A DNA stretch of 38,878 bases, taken from the NCBI GenBank assembly GCA_003979155.1, contig RYWL01000011.1, positions 1-38,878 on the forward strand. Direction: 5' to 3'. Position 1 is the stretch's first letter. Every line of letters begins with the position of its first letter. The notes under the pieces are model-generated. The model was not told the DNA's origin and made no database searches. It saw nothing but the letters and a program-made list of their open reading frames with translations. A program made the position numbers and the translations under genes. This stretch comes from Muribaculaceae bacterium (lineage in GTDB: Bacteria; Bacteroidota; Bacteroidia; Bacteroidales; Muribaculaceae). Positions 1 to 7,981 of this stretch are shown piece by piece.

Positions 1-97
1 TGAAATATTGACTGATGCTTAATTTATTATTCACATTTGTTTTTAAACAAGCTCTAAAAGGCTTTACGGCACTTTATTGACTCAGAACTTCTCTCTT

Positions 98-700
98 ATG
101 TACACTGTAGGTATTCTGGGAGGCTCGTTCAATCCGGTTCATATAGGCCACATGATGCTTGCGTCGTATCTTGTGCAGTGGGGTTATGTAGACTGTGTAT
201 GGCTTACCCTTTCGCCCCGAAATCCTATCAAGGAGCCGGGCGAACTTCTGCCCGATACAAAGCGATTGCAGATGCTGTCAATCGCCGCCAAGGGTGCCAA
301 GGGTATAGACATATGCGACATAGAGCTTTCAATGCCCACGCCGTCGTATACCATAAGAACTCTCGACGAGCTACACTCGCGCTATCCGGAAATAAGATTC
401 AAGCTGATTATCGGCAGTGACAACTGGCAGATTTTCGACCAGTGGCGCGAGGCGCAGCGAATACTCGACGATTACGGAGTGATGGTGTATCTGCGTCCGG
501 GTTATCCTGTCGACGACGAGCATGTCATCGGTCTCGAAGTAGTGCATGCGCCTATGATAGACCTTTCGAGCACCTTCATTCGACGGGCATTGTCGAAAGG
601 CCTTAACATGCAGTATTTCCTGCCCGAAGGCGTTTATAAATATATATTGGAAAATCGTCTTTATGGTGTGGCTCCGGCCAAGACCGGAGGCCGCAAATGA
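98..700 (+). CDS. nadD: Nicotinate-nucleotide adenylyltransferase
   Basis: Transfers AMP from ATP to nicotinate mononucleotide to give deamido-NAD, a cytosolic step of NAD synthesis. The protein starts with the nucleotidyltransferase core: GGSFNPVHIGH at residues 8-18 carries the (H/T)xGH signature that binds ATP phosphates, and SSTFIRR near residue 155 matches the C-terminal ISSTxIR motif of the family. The 200-residue length is normal for NadD. I take the ATG at 98. A TTG in frame at 77 would add seven residues before the usual start of the beta-alpha-beta fold, so it is unlikely. The next gene begins seven bases after the stop, so the two are probably co-transcribed. Identification is firm; the exact start is slightly less so. 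Confidence 0.95.
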   Translation: MYTVGILGGSFNPVHIGHMMLASYLVQWGYVDCVWLTLSPRNPIKEPGELLPDTKRLQMLSIAAKGAKGIDICDIELSMPTPSYTIRTLDELHSRYPEIRFKLIIGSDNWQIFDQWREAQRILDDYGVMVYLRPGYPVDDEHVIGLEVVHAPMIDLSSTFIRRALSKGLNMQYFLPEGVYKYILENRLYGVAPAKTGGRK

Positions 701-706
701 AAACCA

Positions 707-1243
707 ATGAATAATATGAACGGAACATCTTCCAAAGCAGTGAGTCTGGCCGGACTTGCGGTAGAGTATTGTAAGGCCATGCTTGCGTGCCGAGAGCAGG
801 AGCCTCGCGATTTCTTGCGTGAGGTTCTGCGCTACCTGCCGCGTATCTATGTAATATTGATGGATACCAGGCCTTATGGCAACGACGGCGACCCCGATGG
901 CGGAGCCGACGAGACCGGCGCGATATATGAGACCCTTACAGAAGAACAATATAACGAAGTGCGTGATGCTATAAGCGCCGTGCTGGGCGAAAACGACATG
1001 TATCTCGACACATCGGTTGAGGATATGCGTTATTCCGATACGCCGGTGGCCGTGTCGCTGTCGGAACAGTTGGCCGACATATATCAGCAACTGGCCGATT
1101 TTGCCGCTACCGTAAGTCAGATTTCGAGCTACGAGATGCCCGATGCCGTGTCGGAATTGAAATACCGCTTCGACACGTATCTCTCTGCGGTAATCTGCAG
1201 CGCTCTCCGCGCCGCAGACTATACCTATCATCATGCCTTCTGA
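707..1243 (+). CDS. DUF5063 family protein, function unknown
   Basis: A 178-residue cytosolic protein with no signal peptide or membrane segment, predicted mostly alpha-helical. I assign it to DUF5063 from its overall look: an N-terminal helix with FLREVLRYLPRIY near residues 43-55, an acidic Asp/Gly-rich linker around residues 62-75, then a second helical half with LSEQLADIYQQLADF. No catalytic motif is visible. It sits six bases downstream of nadD and 51 bases upstream of the aminopeptidase gene, in the same direction. The family assignment comes from memory and is moderately sure; no function can be given. Confidence 0.8.
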   Translation: MNNMNGTSSKAVSLAGLAVEYCKAMLACREQEPRDFLREVLRYLPRIYVILMDTRPYGNDGDPDGGADETGAIYETLTEEQYNEVRDAISAVLGENDMYLDTSVEDMRYSDTPVAVSLSEQLADIYQQLADFAATVSQISSYEMPDAVSELKYRFDTYLSAVICSALRAADYTYHHAF

Positions 1244-1294
1244 CATGAATTTTACCGATTGTAAACTGAAAAAACATTTGATAGTTTTTACGCA

Positions 1295-2590
1295 ATGAAA
1301 GAACAAAACATCATAGACGACCTGTGTGCCTTCATGGATGCGTCGCCGGTCAATTTTCTGGCGGTAGATACTACGTGCCGCCTTCTCCGCAAAGCCGGAT
1401 TTGAAGAACTCGACATGCGTGCCGAGTGGAGCCTTAGAAGCGGCGACCGCCGTTATGTTGTGAAAAACGGTTCGGCTGTATTTGCTTTCATTGTAGGTGA
1501 TGGTATGCCGTCGGAGGGCTTTCATATCATTTCGGCACACAGCGACTCGCCCGGCTTCCGCATCAAACCCAATTGCGAGATTGCCTGCGAGGGGGGTGCT
1601 GTGAAGCTGAATACAGAAGTGTATGGCGGCCCGATTCTCTACACTTGGTTCGACCGTCCGCTCTCGATTGCCGGACGTGTTATGCTCCGTAGCGACAATC
1701 CTTTGCAGCCCGAGGCGCGCATGGTGATGTTCCGCCGTCCGCTGATGGTTATTCCACATCTGGCGATCCATTTCAACCGTGCGGTAAATGAAGGCAACAA
1801 GCTCTCAAAGCAAGAAGACATGCTGCCTGTCGTTGCACTCGGATGTAAGGAGAGCAAAGGTATGATTTGCAGGCTCGTTGCAGAAGAGCTGGGAGTAGCC
1901 CCGGAGAGTATTATCGATTACGACCTGTCGCTATACAATACGGCCAAAGCGGAAATTGTCGGTGTTGACAACAACATGATATGTTCGGGCCGTCTCGACG
2001 ATCTCTCGATGGTGCATGCCGGCCTTACGGCCTTGCTCTCCGAGGCCGACCGTAAGACGCGGAACACACGCGTCTTGGCTGTCTTCGACAATGAAGAGAC
2101 CGGTTCGGGCACAAAGCAGGGCGCAGCATCGCCTGTGCTTGAACATATTCTCCGTTCGCTGATTTATGCGCAGGGCGGCACCGAGCGCGATTTTATGCGG
2201 GCCGTTGCAGATTCATTTATGATTTCGGCAGACAACGCCCACGGCCTGCATCCCAATTATGTGGCAAAACAAGACCCGACCAATCACCCCGTGCTTGGCG
2301 GAGGTCCCTGCATCAAGGTGAACGCCAACTGCAAGTATATGACCGATGCCGATTCAGCAGCCGTATTTGCAGAAATATGCCGCAAGGCAGGAGTCCCCGT
2401 GCAGTATTTTGTAAATCACAGCGATGTTGCAGGTGGTTCGACCCTCGGCAATATACTCACTTCTCAGATACCTCTTCGCGGAGTCGACATGGGCGCGCCT
2501 CTGTGGGCCATGCACTCGTGCAGCGAGACCGCATCGTGTGCCGACCATGTCTACACAGTAAAAGCTTTCGCCGAGTTCTATAGAATGTAA
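1295..2590 (+). CDS. M18 family metallo-aminopeptidase
   Basis: A two-metal aminopeptidase of the M18 (aspartyl aminopeptidase/ApeB, yeast Lap4) family that removes N-terminal residues from peptides, probably in the cytosol. Metal-site motifs are all present and in order: HSDSPGF with H82 and D84, GRLDDL with the bridging D235, DNEETGSG with E267/E268, ISADNAH with D313, and MHSCSE with H407. Its 431 residues are typical for the bacterial members. There is no signal peptide. It follows the DUF5063 gene by 51 bases and ends just before a strong terminator hairpin. Family is certain; which N-terminal residue it prefers cannot be read from the sequence. Confidence 0.94.
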   Translation: MKEQNIIDDLCAFMDASPVNFLAVDTTCRLLRKAGFEELDMRAEWSLRSGDRRYVVKNGSAVFAFIVGDGMPSEGFHIISAHSDSPGFRIKPNCEIACEGGAVKLNTEVYGGPILYTWFDRPLSIAGRVMLRSDNPLQPEARMVMFRRPLMVIPHLAIHFNRAVNEGNKLSKQEDMLPVVALGCKESKGMICRLVAEELGVAPESIIDYDLSLYNTAKAEIVGVDNNMICSGRLDDLSMVHAGLTALLSEADRKTRNTRVLAVFDNEETGSGTKQGAASPVLEHILRSLIYAQGGTERDFMRAVADSFMISADNAHGLHPNYVAKQDPTNHPVLGGGPCIKVNANCKYMTDADSAAVFAEICRKAGVPVQYFVNHSDVAGGSTLGNILTSQIPLRGVDMGAPLWAMHSCSETASCADHVYTVKAFAEFYRM

Positions 2591-2690
2591 GAAGAGCTGC
2601 GATTTTATGATTGCACGCAAACGGCGTAGCGCGCAGTGCATGAGAACGTAGAAACCAATTATAACATCGCTGTATCTCAGCTCTAATCAT

Positions 2691-2732
2691 GAGGCGTAGA
2701 TGACAATTTCAGCATCTACGCCTCACCTTTTC
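2691..2732 (+). terminator. Rho-independent terminator after M18 aminopeptidase
   Basis: A perfect 12-bp stem (2691-2702 with 2713-2724), a 10-nt loop, then a pyrimidine-rich T tract reading on the + strand. It lies between convergent genes. The minus-strand side lacks a T tail, so it mainly serves the plus-strand transcript, though it may also slow polymerase leaving the symporter gene. Confidence 0.85.
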
Positions 2733-2740
2733 TTTGTCTC

Positions 2741-3925
2741 TTAGCCTTCGTGTGAAGCAGGAAAGAGCCGGTTGATGATTTGGGCTATTGCACCGTCGCC
2801 GGTGATATTGCAGGCCGTGCCGAAGCTGTCCATTGCTATGTAGAGTGCTATCATCATTGCGTTGTCGGCTTCAGAGAACCCGAGGATGCTCGACAGAAGG
2901 CCGAGCGAAGCCATGATGGCTCCGCCTGGCACGCCGGGAGCTGCGACTATCGTCACTCCGAGGGCTGCCACAAATGATGTGAACATGACTGCGTCGAACG
3001 GCATGCCGTGAACAATCATGAGCGCTACGGCGCATGCCACAATTTTGAGAGTCGAGCCCGACATGTGTATTGTGGCGCAGAGCGGAATCACAAAACCGGC
3101 GATATCGGGTCGCACGCCCATGTGAATAGTCCGCTCAAGTGTTACGGGAATTGTGGCGGCCGACGACTGTGTGCCAAGTGCTGTGGCGTAGGCCGGCATC
3201 ATTGTCCAAAGGCTTTTAAAGGGATTTTTGCGTGAGAAGAGCGACGCTATGCAATACTGAAGGATGAGTATGCCTACATGCAGCACAAAAATTACGACTA
3301 TGATTTTTACAAAAGTCATAAGTATCGGCGCAACTTTGCCTGCAGCCGTCATATCGAGGAAAATGCCGAATATATAGAGGGGCAGCAGCGGCACAATCAG
3401 CCGTGTGATAATCATTTTGATTACATTGCGGAAGTCGCCCAGCAGGCTTTTGAGTGTGCAAGTCTGGTCGGGCAGAATGGCGCAACAGAAGCCGAGCACA
3501 AAGGCGAGCACGAGCGACGACATCACCGTCATCAGTGGCTCCATGGTGATTGTGAAGTAAGGAGCGAGAGCCGATGCGGATTCGGAGGCTCCGTAGGGGA
3601 ATCTGGCATCGCCTATCAGTGCCGGGAAAACCGACGAAGCAGTGAAATATGATGCCATGCCGGCAGCGAATGTCATAAGATAGGCTATCAGCACTGTCAC
3701 GCCGAGCATGGCTCCTGCCTTGCGTCCTATGTCGGCAATAGCGGGTGCTACAAAGCCGAGTATGAGCAGTGGTATGATAAACCCGAGGAGGTTGCTGAAA
3801 ATGCTGCCGAAGGTGGTGAATATTCTCGAAAGCCAGTCGGGAAAAACGAGGCCGGCACCGATGCCGAGGACTATGGCAATGACGATGCGTCCGAGAAGTC
3901 CTATTCTCAGTTTTGTGATTTTCAT
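2741..3925 (-). CDS. Dicarboxylate/amino acid:cation symporter (SLC1/DAACS family)
   Basis: A 394-residue polytopic inner-membrane protein of the GltP/DctA superfamily, which couples uptake of dicarboxylates or acidic/neutral amino acids to Na+ or H+. The early helices are clear (residues ~10-30, 38-65, 72-95). The family landmarks are in the C-terminal half: the serine-rich hairpin SSAATIPVT near residue 255, followed by PLCATIHMSGST and further re-entrant segments. It is at the short end for the family (about 400-430). Its start overlaps the tatC stop by four bases (ATGA), so translation is probably coupled. The substrate cannot be assigned from sequence. The link with Tat genes looks like operon packing and not a functional complex. 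Confidence 0.9.
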   Translation of the reverse strand: MKITKLRIGLLGRIVIAIVLGIGAGLVFPDWLSRIFTTFGSIFSNLLGFIIPLLILGFVAPAIADIGRKAGAMLGVTVLIAYLMTFAAGMASYFTASSVFPALIGDARFPYGASESASALAPYFTITMEPLMTVMSSLVLAFVLGFCCAILPDQTCTLKSLLGDFRNVIKMIITRLIVPLLPLYIFGIFLDMTAAGKVAPILMTFVKIIVVIFVLHVGILILQYCIASLFSRKNPFKSLWTMMPAYATALGTQSSAATIPVTLERTIHMGVRPDIAGFVIPLCATIHMSGSTLKIVACAVALMIVHGMPFDAVMFTSFVAALGVTIVAAPGVPGGAIMASLGLLSSILGFSEADNAMMIALYIAMDSFGTACNITGDGAIAQIINRLFPASHEG

Positions 3926-4743
3926 GATACAGTCTGGGGCGCGCTTGCAGTCTCATCGTCGGGCTTATCAGCCGGAACAAGGCGTGAGCTGAGTTCCCAC
4001 AGCGCATAGATAGGTGTGAAGGTGAGGAAGAGGGTGAAGGGGTCGCTGGTAGGGGTGATAATGGCTGCCAGCAGCAGCAGCCCCACTATTGCGTGCCGAC
4101 GATAAGTGGAGAAGAACGCGCGGTGCATGAGGCCTGCTTTGCCGAGCAGATAGGCGAACAGCGGGAGCTCGAAGACGGCTCCCATGGCGAGGAGCATCAT
4201 GAAGAAGGTGTCCATGTAGCTGTCGAGCGATACAATAGGCTCTATAGAGGTACTGAGCTGATACGATGCGAGAAAGCGCACAGAGAGAGGAAAAATGAGA
4301 AAGTAGCCGACCGTGGCTCCGAGGTAGAACATGATGTTGCCGAAGAAAAAAGCGCGAGTGGCGCCTTTTCGTTCGTTTTCGTATAATCCGGGGCTTACAA
4401 ACTTCCATATCATATATATAATGAATGGGAATGCGATAACGAGCGAGCCCCAGAATGCGGCCGACATATGAATGAAGAACTGTGATGTGAGTTGTATGCT
4501 CACAATGTTCACTTTGAAAGAGTCGCCGGTCGAAAGGCCGTCGAAGCCCAATTCTCCGGCAATTCTGTCAAAAAAGGAATACGTGACGAAAGACGGCGAG
4601 CATGGTGCCATGATAATGTTGTCGAAAATCCAGGGCATGGCGGCGAACATACCTCCGGCAATCAATGCTGTGAGTATGATAATGTTGAAAAGCACCTTGC
4701 GCAGAGCGTCGAGGTGGTCCCAGAAAGACATCTGTTTGTCCAT
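3922..4743 (-). CDS. tatC: Sec-independent protein translocase TatC
   Basis: Receptor subunit of the twin-arginine translocase, which exports folded, often cofactor-bearing proteins with RR signal peptides across the inner membrane. The cytosolic N-terminus has MSFWDHLDALRKVLF, the TatC signature in which H and LR are conserved, followed by six hydrophobic segments (first at residues ~17-36; others near 95-115, 135-155, 180-200, 215-230 and 235-250). The 273-residue length is normal for Bacteroidota TatC. It lies 42 bases downstream of tatA and overlaps the symporter gene by four bases. Identification is very secure. Confidence 0.95.
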   Translation of the reverse strand: MDKQMSFWDHLDALRKVLFNIIILTALIAGGMFAAMPWIFDNIIMAPCSPSFVTYSFFDRIAGELGFDGLSTGDSFKVNIVSIQLTSQFFIHMSAAFWGSLVIAFPFIIYMIWKFVSPGLYENERKGATRAFFFGNIMFYLGATVGYFLIFPLSVRFLASYQLSTSIEPIVSLDSYMDTFFMMLLAMGAVFELPLFAYLLGKAGLMHRAFFSTYRRHAIVGLLLLAAIITPTSDPFTLFLTFTPIYALWELSSRLVPADKPDDETASAPQTVS

Positions 4744-4785
4744 CGTCTGTATTGAAAGGAGAGAGGTATGAGGGTTAGCGGTTTT

Positions 4786-5019
4786 TTAGATTCGGTCTTT
4801 GCCTGTTGTGTCGTTGTCGGAGTTAGTGTCGACGGGCTTCTCAAGCTCTGCTTTAGCTTCTTCCATACCTTGACGGAACATCTTGGCTCCTTTACCGAGG
4901 CCGCGCATGAGTTCGGGTATCTTTTTGCCGCCGAAAAGCAGAAGCACAACAAGCATGATAATGATGATTTCGGGGGTGCCGAGACCGAAAATGAGAGGGA
5001 TAAAATAGAGCGATGTCAT
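4786..5019 (-). CDS. tatA: Twin-arginine translocase pore subunit TatA/E-type
   Basis: A 77-residue TatA: a short N-terminal region, one transmembrane helix (residues ~15-30, [23 protein letters not shown]), the FGGKKIPEL hinge, an amphipathic helix [16 protein letters not shown], and an acidic tail. TatA oligomers form the transient pore for folded substrates delivered by TatC. The ATG at 5019 is chosen because it gives the canonical length; the frame stays open upstream, but that extension is hydrophilic, cysteine-containing and unlike TatA. No TatB gene is visible here, which is usual for single-TatA (TatAC) systems. Confidence 0.93.
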   Translation of the reverse strand: MTSLYFIPLIFGLGTPEIIIIMLVVLLLFGGKKIPELMRGLGKGAKMFRQGMEEAKAELEKPVDTNSDNDTTGKDRI

Positions 5020-5093
5020 GGTAGTGTGGGTTGTATTAATTCGCTGATTGGTAAATTGTAATGTAAAGTTACAAAAAAATCGGAAAAAATGCG

Positions 5094-5101
5094 TAACTTT
5101 G
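5094..5101 (+). promoter_or_regulatory. Bacteroidota -7 box upstream of fabD
   Basis: TAACTTTG matches the Bacteroidota -7 consensus TAnnTTTG and lies about 33 bases before the fabD ATG. I do not see a good -33 TTTG at the right distance. On the other strand a near-match (TAACTTTA, 5071-5064) could serve the divergent tatA. Confidence 0.6.
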
Positions 5102-5133
5102 CGCAGATTTTTAGGATATTTAATAAAGATAAT

Positions 5134-6012
5134 ATGAAAGCATTCGTTTTTCCGGGCCAGGGCGCACAGTTTGTCGGAATGGGCAAAGACCTTTACGACA
5201 ACAACGCAGAGGCTCACGAATTATTTGAAAAAGCAAACGACATACTCGGTTTCCGTATCACCGACCTCATGTTTGCCGGTACGGACGAAGACCTCCGTCA
5301 GACAAAGGTGACACAGCCTGCTATTTTCCTTCACTCTGTGATTCTTGCAAAATCGCTCGGAGCCGACTTCAATCCGTCGATGGTCGCCGGCCACTCGCTC
5401 GGCGAGTTTTCGGCTCTTGTAGCTGCCGGAGCTCTCAGCTTTGAAGACGGTCTACGTCTTGTAGCTGCCCGTGCCAATGCCATGCAGAAGGCTTGTGAAA
5501 TGAAAGAGTCGACTATGGCTGCGGTGCTCGCTCTTCCCGACGAGACTGTTGAGGAAATATGCGGCAGCATCGACGGTGTTGTTGTTTGTGCAAACTACAA
5601 CTGCCCCGGACAGCTCGTTATTTCAGGTGAAGTGCCTGCTGTTGAGGCTGCCTGCGAGAAGCTCAAGGCTGCCGGTGCAAAACGCGCTCTTCGTCTCAAG
5701 GTGGGTGGTGCTTTCCACTCGCCCTGCATGGAGCCTGCACGTGCCGAACTTGCCGAGGCTATCGACCACACCGAATTCCACACACCTCAGTGCCCCGTTT
5801 ACCAGAATGTGGACGCTCTGCCTCACACCGACCCGGCTGAAATCAAGGGCAATCTCATTGCCCAGCTTACAGCTCCCGTCCGCTGGACTCAGACTGTTCG
5901 CAACATGATTGCCGATGGTGCCACAGAGTTTGTAGAACTCGGCCCGGGCAAAGTGCTTCAGGGTCTTGTGGCCAAAATCAACGGTGAGATGACCGTTTCG
6001 GGTCTCCAGTAA
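5134..6012 (+). CDS. fabD: Malonyl-CoA:ACP S-malonyltransferase
   Basis: Loads malonate from malonyl-CoA onto acyl carrier protein, supplying extender units for type II fatty-acid synthesis in the cytosol. The 292-residue protein opens with FPGQGAQ (residues 6-12), has the nucleophile elbow GHSLGE with S88, R113 in the AARANAMQ segment that binds the malonyl carboxylate, and the catalytic histidine H195 in GGAFHSP. The ATG at 5134 gives the canonical N-terminus; an in-frame ATG at 5089 would start within the -7 region of the promoter. It stands alone, divergent from tatA, and is not next to other fab genes here. Identification is secure. Confidence 0.96.
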   Translation: MKAFVFPGQGAQFVGMGKDLYDNNAEAHELFEKANDILGFRITDLMFAGTDEDLRQTKVTQPAIFLHSVILAKSLGADFNPSMVAGHSLGEFSALVAAGALSFEDGLRLVAARANAMQKACEMKESTMAAVLALPDETVEEICGSIDGVVVCANYNCPGQLVISGEVPAVEAACEKLKAAGAKRALRLKVGGAFHSPCMEPARAELAEAIDHTEFHTPQCPVYQNVDALPHTDPAEIKGNLIAQLTAPVRWTQTVRNMIADGATEFVELGPGKVLQGLVAKINGEMTVSGLQ

Positions 6013-6036
6013 TACACTGTTGGTTTAGAAAATATA

Positions 6037-6067
6037 AGCGTCTCTGTTTCGGCAGGGGCGCTTTTTT
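6037..6067 (+). terminator. Rho-independent terminator after fabD
   Basis: A 10-bp stem with G-T pairs (6037-6046 against 6053-6062), a short loop and then six T residues. It lies between convergent fabD and the 6101-7042 gene. An A-rich 5' flank means it may also work, less well, for the minus strand. Confidence 0.8.
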
Positions 6068-6100
6068 AATTCGTTTTTGATTCTCGCGGAGATTGGCGGT

Positions 6101-7042
6101 TTATTTCGGTACGCGGCTGAAACGCATCGAACTCTTTAGCATAGGAAAGGTAAGCTTCAGCACTGTTCCCTGAATTTCAATAGTGGCGTTTGCTTCTTTG
6201 TCGGCTACAAGGCCGTTGTTGTCGAGCCAGTGCAGATTGAAATGGTCGGCGAAAATTGTGGGTTGTAGTTGCCCTTTGATAGTGAACGGCTGCCAGCGAG
6301 AGTTGCCTTTATCAATGCCGTCGATATATATGATGTCGTATGCGCCTCGGCCGTCGGATATTGTGGCGAGAGTGTATCGTCCGCCCGGCACGGCTTTAGA
6401 GATGTTTGTGTCACGGTCGAGATAAATCCAAAAGGCTTCGTAAGCGTCTTTCGATGCGGAAATATGACTCCGCAGGCTGTCGAGCGACTGAAACTGCGAT
6501 TTTTCGGGCAGTGCCGTTCGACTGGCGGTGATGTCGTTGCGCAGCTCCTGTAACTGGTGGCTGCACGCATATCCTGTGCACGAATTTTCGTGACTGTACA
6601 CAATCGGAATCGACACCGCGGCCTTGCCCGAACCGATATCGACACATGCAGAGGAGGGGAGTACGCGCAGCATGGCCGACAGTGCCGGATGAGAGGTGTA
6701 GGAGTCGCGGAATGAGCCGGCGGCGACTATGGTCTCGGCACCGTCTTTATACTCAATCAATTCATATTGGCTTTCAAAGCCGGCAAGATTGTCGCTCGAA
6801 CTGAGTGAGGGTATTGTGTATCGCAGCGCCCGGAAGTTGGCGCTGTCGGTATAATTCCAGATGAGCGAACAACGGCTGTCGGTGTTTTTCAGCGGAGCCA
6901 GTCGCAGATGATATTCCAGCGAAGAGCAGTCGGCTCCAACTTCGGCAAGATGCCGCTGTGCGATTGCCGACGCATGGCACGACAGCAGGGCGGCTGCAAG
7001 CAGCAGGCCGTGTGTATGCCTGAGATTTTTCGTCGGGTTCAT
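6101..7042 (-). CDS. Secreted protein of unknown function
   Basis: I do not recognise this 313-residue protein firmly. It has an export signal: a basic N-terminus, a hydrophobic stretch at residues ~12-26, and either a lipobox-like LLSC (C at ~22) or a signal-peptidase-I site after SAIAQ. The mature part looks beta-rich, with a C-terminal domain containing WIYLDRDTN, GGRYTLA and YDIIYIDG, followed by a segment in which a calculated quantity (TIKGQL..TIFADHFNLHWLD) is compared. Several cysteines suggest an oxidising periplasm. Its start overlaps the miaA stop by four bases, so it is the last gene of a four-gene operon. A homology search should show a Bacteroidales-only family; no function is offered. 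Confidence 0.75.
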   Translation of the reverse strand: MNPTKNLRHTHGLLLAAALLSCHASAIAQRHLAEVGADCSSLEYHLRLAPLKNTDSRCSLIWNYTDSANFRALRYTIPSLSSSDNLAGFESQYELIEYKDGAETIVAAGSFRDSYTSHPALSAMLRVLPSSACVDIGSGKAAVSIPIVYSHENSCTGYACSHQLQELRNDITASRTALPEKSQFQSLDSLRSHISASKDAYEAFWIYLDRDTNISKAVPGGRYTLATISDGRGAYDIIYIDGIDKGNSRWQPFTIKGQLQPTIFADHFNLHWLDNNGLVADKEANATIEIQGTVLKLTFPMLKSSMRFSRVPK

Positions 7043-7980
7043 CGCTTGTTTTTTTCTTGTCTCTCAGCCATAAGCGAGCATGCTCGCGAACAGAATTCGT
7101 CGTCGCTTATATCGTAGGGAAGCCATTCGATGTGGAAGCCGCGACGCTCCATGCCCCGGAACCATGTCATCTGTCGTTTGGCAAACTGATGTATGGCGAT
7201 TTCGAGTTGCTGCTCCATGTCGGCACGGGTCAGCTGTCCGGTGATACAGAGGGTAAGATACTTGTATTCAAGACCGTAATAAATGAGGTCGTCGGGGCTT
7301 ATGCCCGAAGCGAGCAGACCTTCGACTTCAGCGAGCATATTCTCGCTGTCGAATCGTCGGCGCATACGCTCGGAAATGAGGCGTCGGCGCTCGTCTCTCG
7401 GTATGTCGATGCCGATTACAATGGCTTCGATTGGTTGTGGCTCCTTCGCGGCTTTGGCCGCTTCGGGATGCCCTGCATAATAAGTCTCTATCTCGATTGC
7501 CCGAATGGCCCGCTGCACCGTGTCGACGTCGGTGGTATTATGCAGGCGTTTCATAGATGCCAAAATATCCGACAGCTCGTCGAGTGACTTTGTTTCGAGC
7601 GATTTACGCAGGGTTTCGTCGTGCGGCACTTCGGCCAAATCCATGCCTTTTAGCAGCGACTCCACATAGAGGCCTGTGCCGCCGACCACAATGGGCATGT
7701 GTCCGCGCGACCTGATGTTTTCAATGGCTTTGCGAGCGTCGCGCAGATATTCGTAGAGGTTGTATTTGTACCCGGCCGGCGCAATGTCGATGAGGTGATA
7801 TGGGATATCGCCGTATTCACACAGGTCTTTTCCTGTGCCGACATCCATGCCGCGGTAGACCTGTCGCGAATCTGCGCTCACAATTTCGCCGCACAAGCGT
7901 TGAGCAAGTGCCACGCCGCGGCGTGTTTTGCCGCATGCCGTGGGGCCGACTATCGCTATTGCCGGTTGTTTGTCTGTCAT
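7039..7980 (-). CDS. miaA: tRNA dimethylallyltransferase
   Basis: Adds a dimethylallyl group to A37 of tRNAs that read codons beginning with U, improving reading-frame maintenance. The 313-residue protein has the P-loop GPTACGKT (residues 12-19), SADSRQVYRGMDVGTGK (about 35-51), GGTGLYVESLLKG (about 100-112) and the C-terminal YKQMTW-like segment, here KRQMTWFRG. The usual MDIGTAKP is MDVGTGKD here, a mild variation. It begins one base after the stop of the upstream membrane-protein gene and overlaps the next gene by four bases, so it is translated in the middle of a compact operon headed by the DPP-like peptidase. Confidence 0.95.
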   Translation of the reverse strand: MTDKQPAIAIVGPTACGKTRRGVALAQRLCGEIVSADSRQVYRGMDVGTGKDLCEYGDIPYHLIDIAPAGYKYNLYEYLRDARKAIENIRSRGHMPIVVGGTGLYVESLLKGMDLAEVPHDETLRKSLETKSLDELSDILASMKRLHNTTDVDTVQRAIRAIEIETYYAGHPEAAKAAKEPQPIEAIVIGIDIPRDERRRLISERMRRRFDSENMLAEVEGLLASGISPDDLIYYGLEYKYLTLCITGQLTRADMEQQLEIAIHQFAKRQMTWFRGMERRGFHIEWLPYDISDDEFCSRACSLMAERQEKNKR

Positions 7981-7981
7981 C

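Noticed and set aside
1..22. Short open stretch ending in a stop at 20-22, possibly the last codons of a gene upstream of nadD (gmk often precedes nadD in this group)
   Set aside because: Six codons are too few to support any call.
371..1771. 466-codon minus-strand frame opposite nadD and the M18 gene
   Set aside because: It crosses three good plus-strand genes and has no family features.
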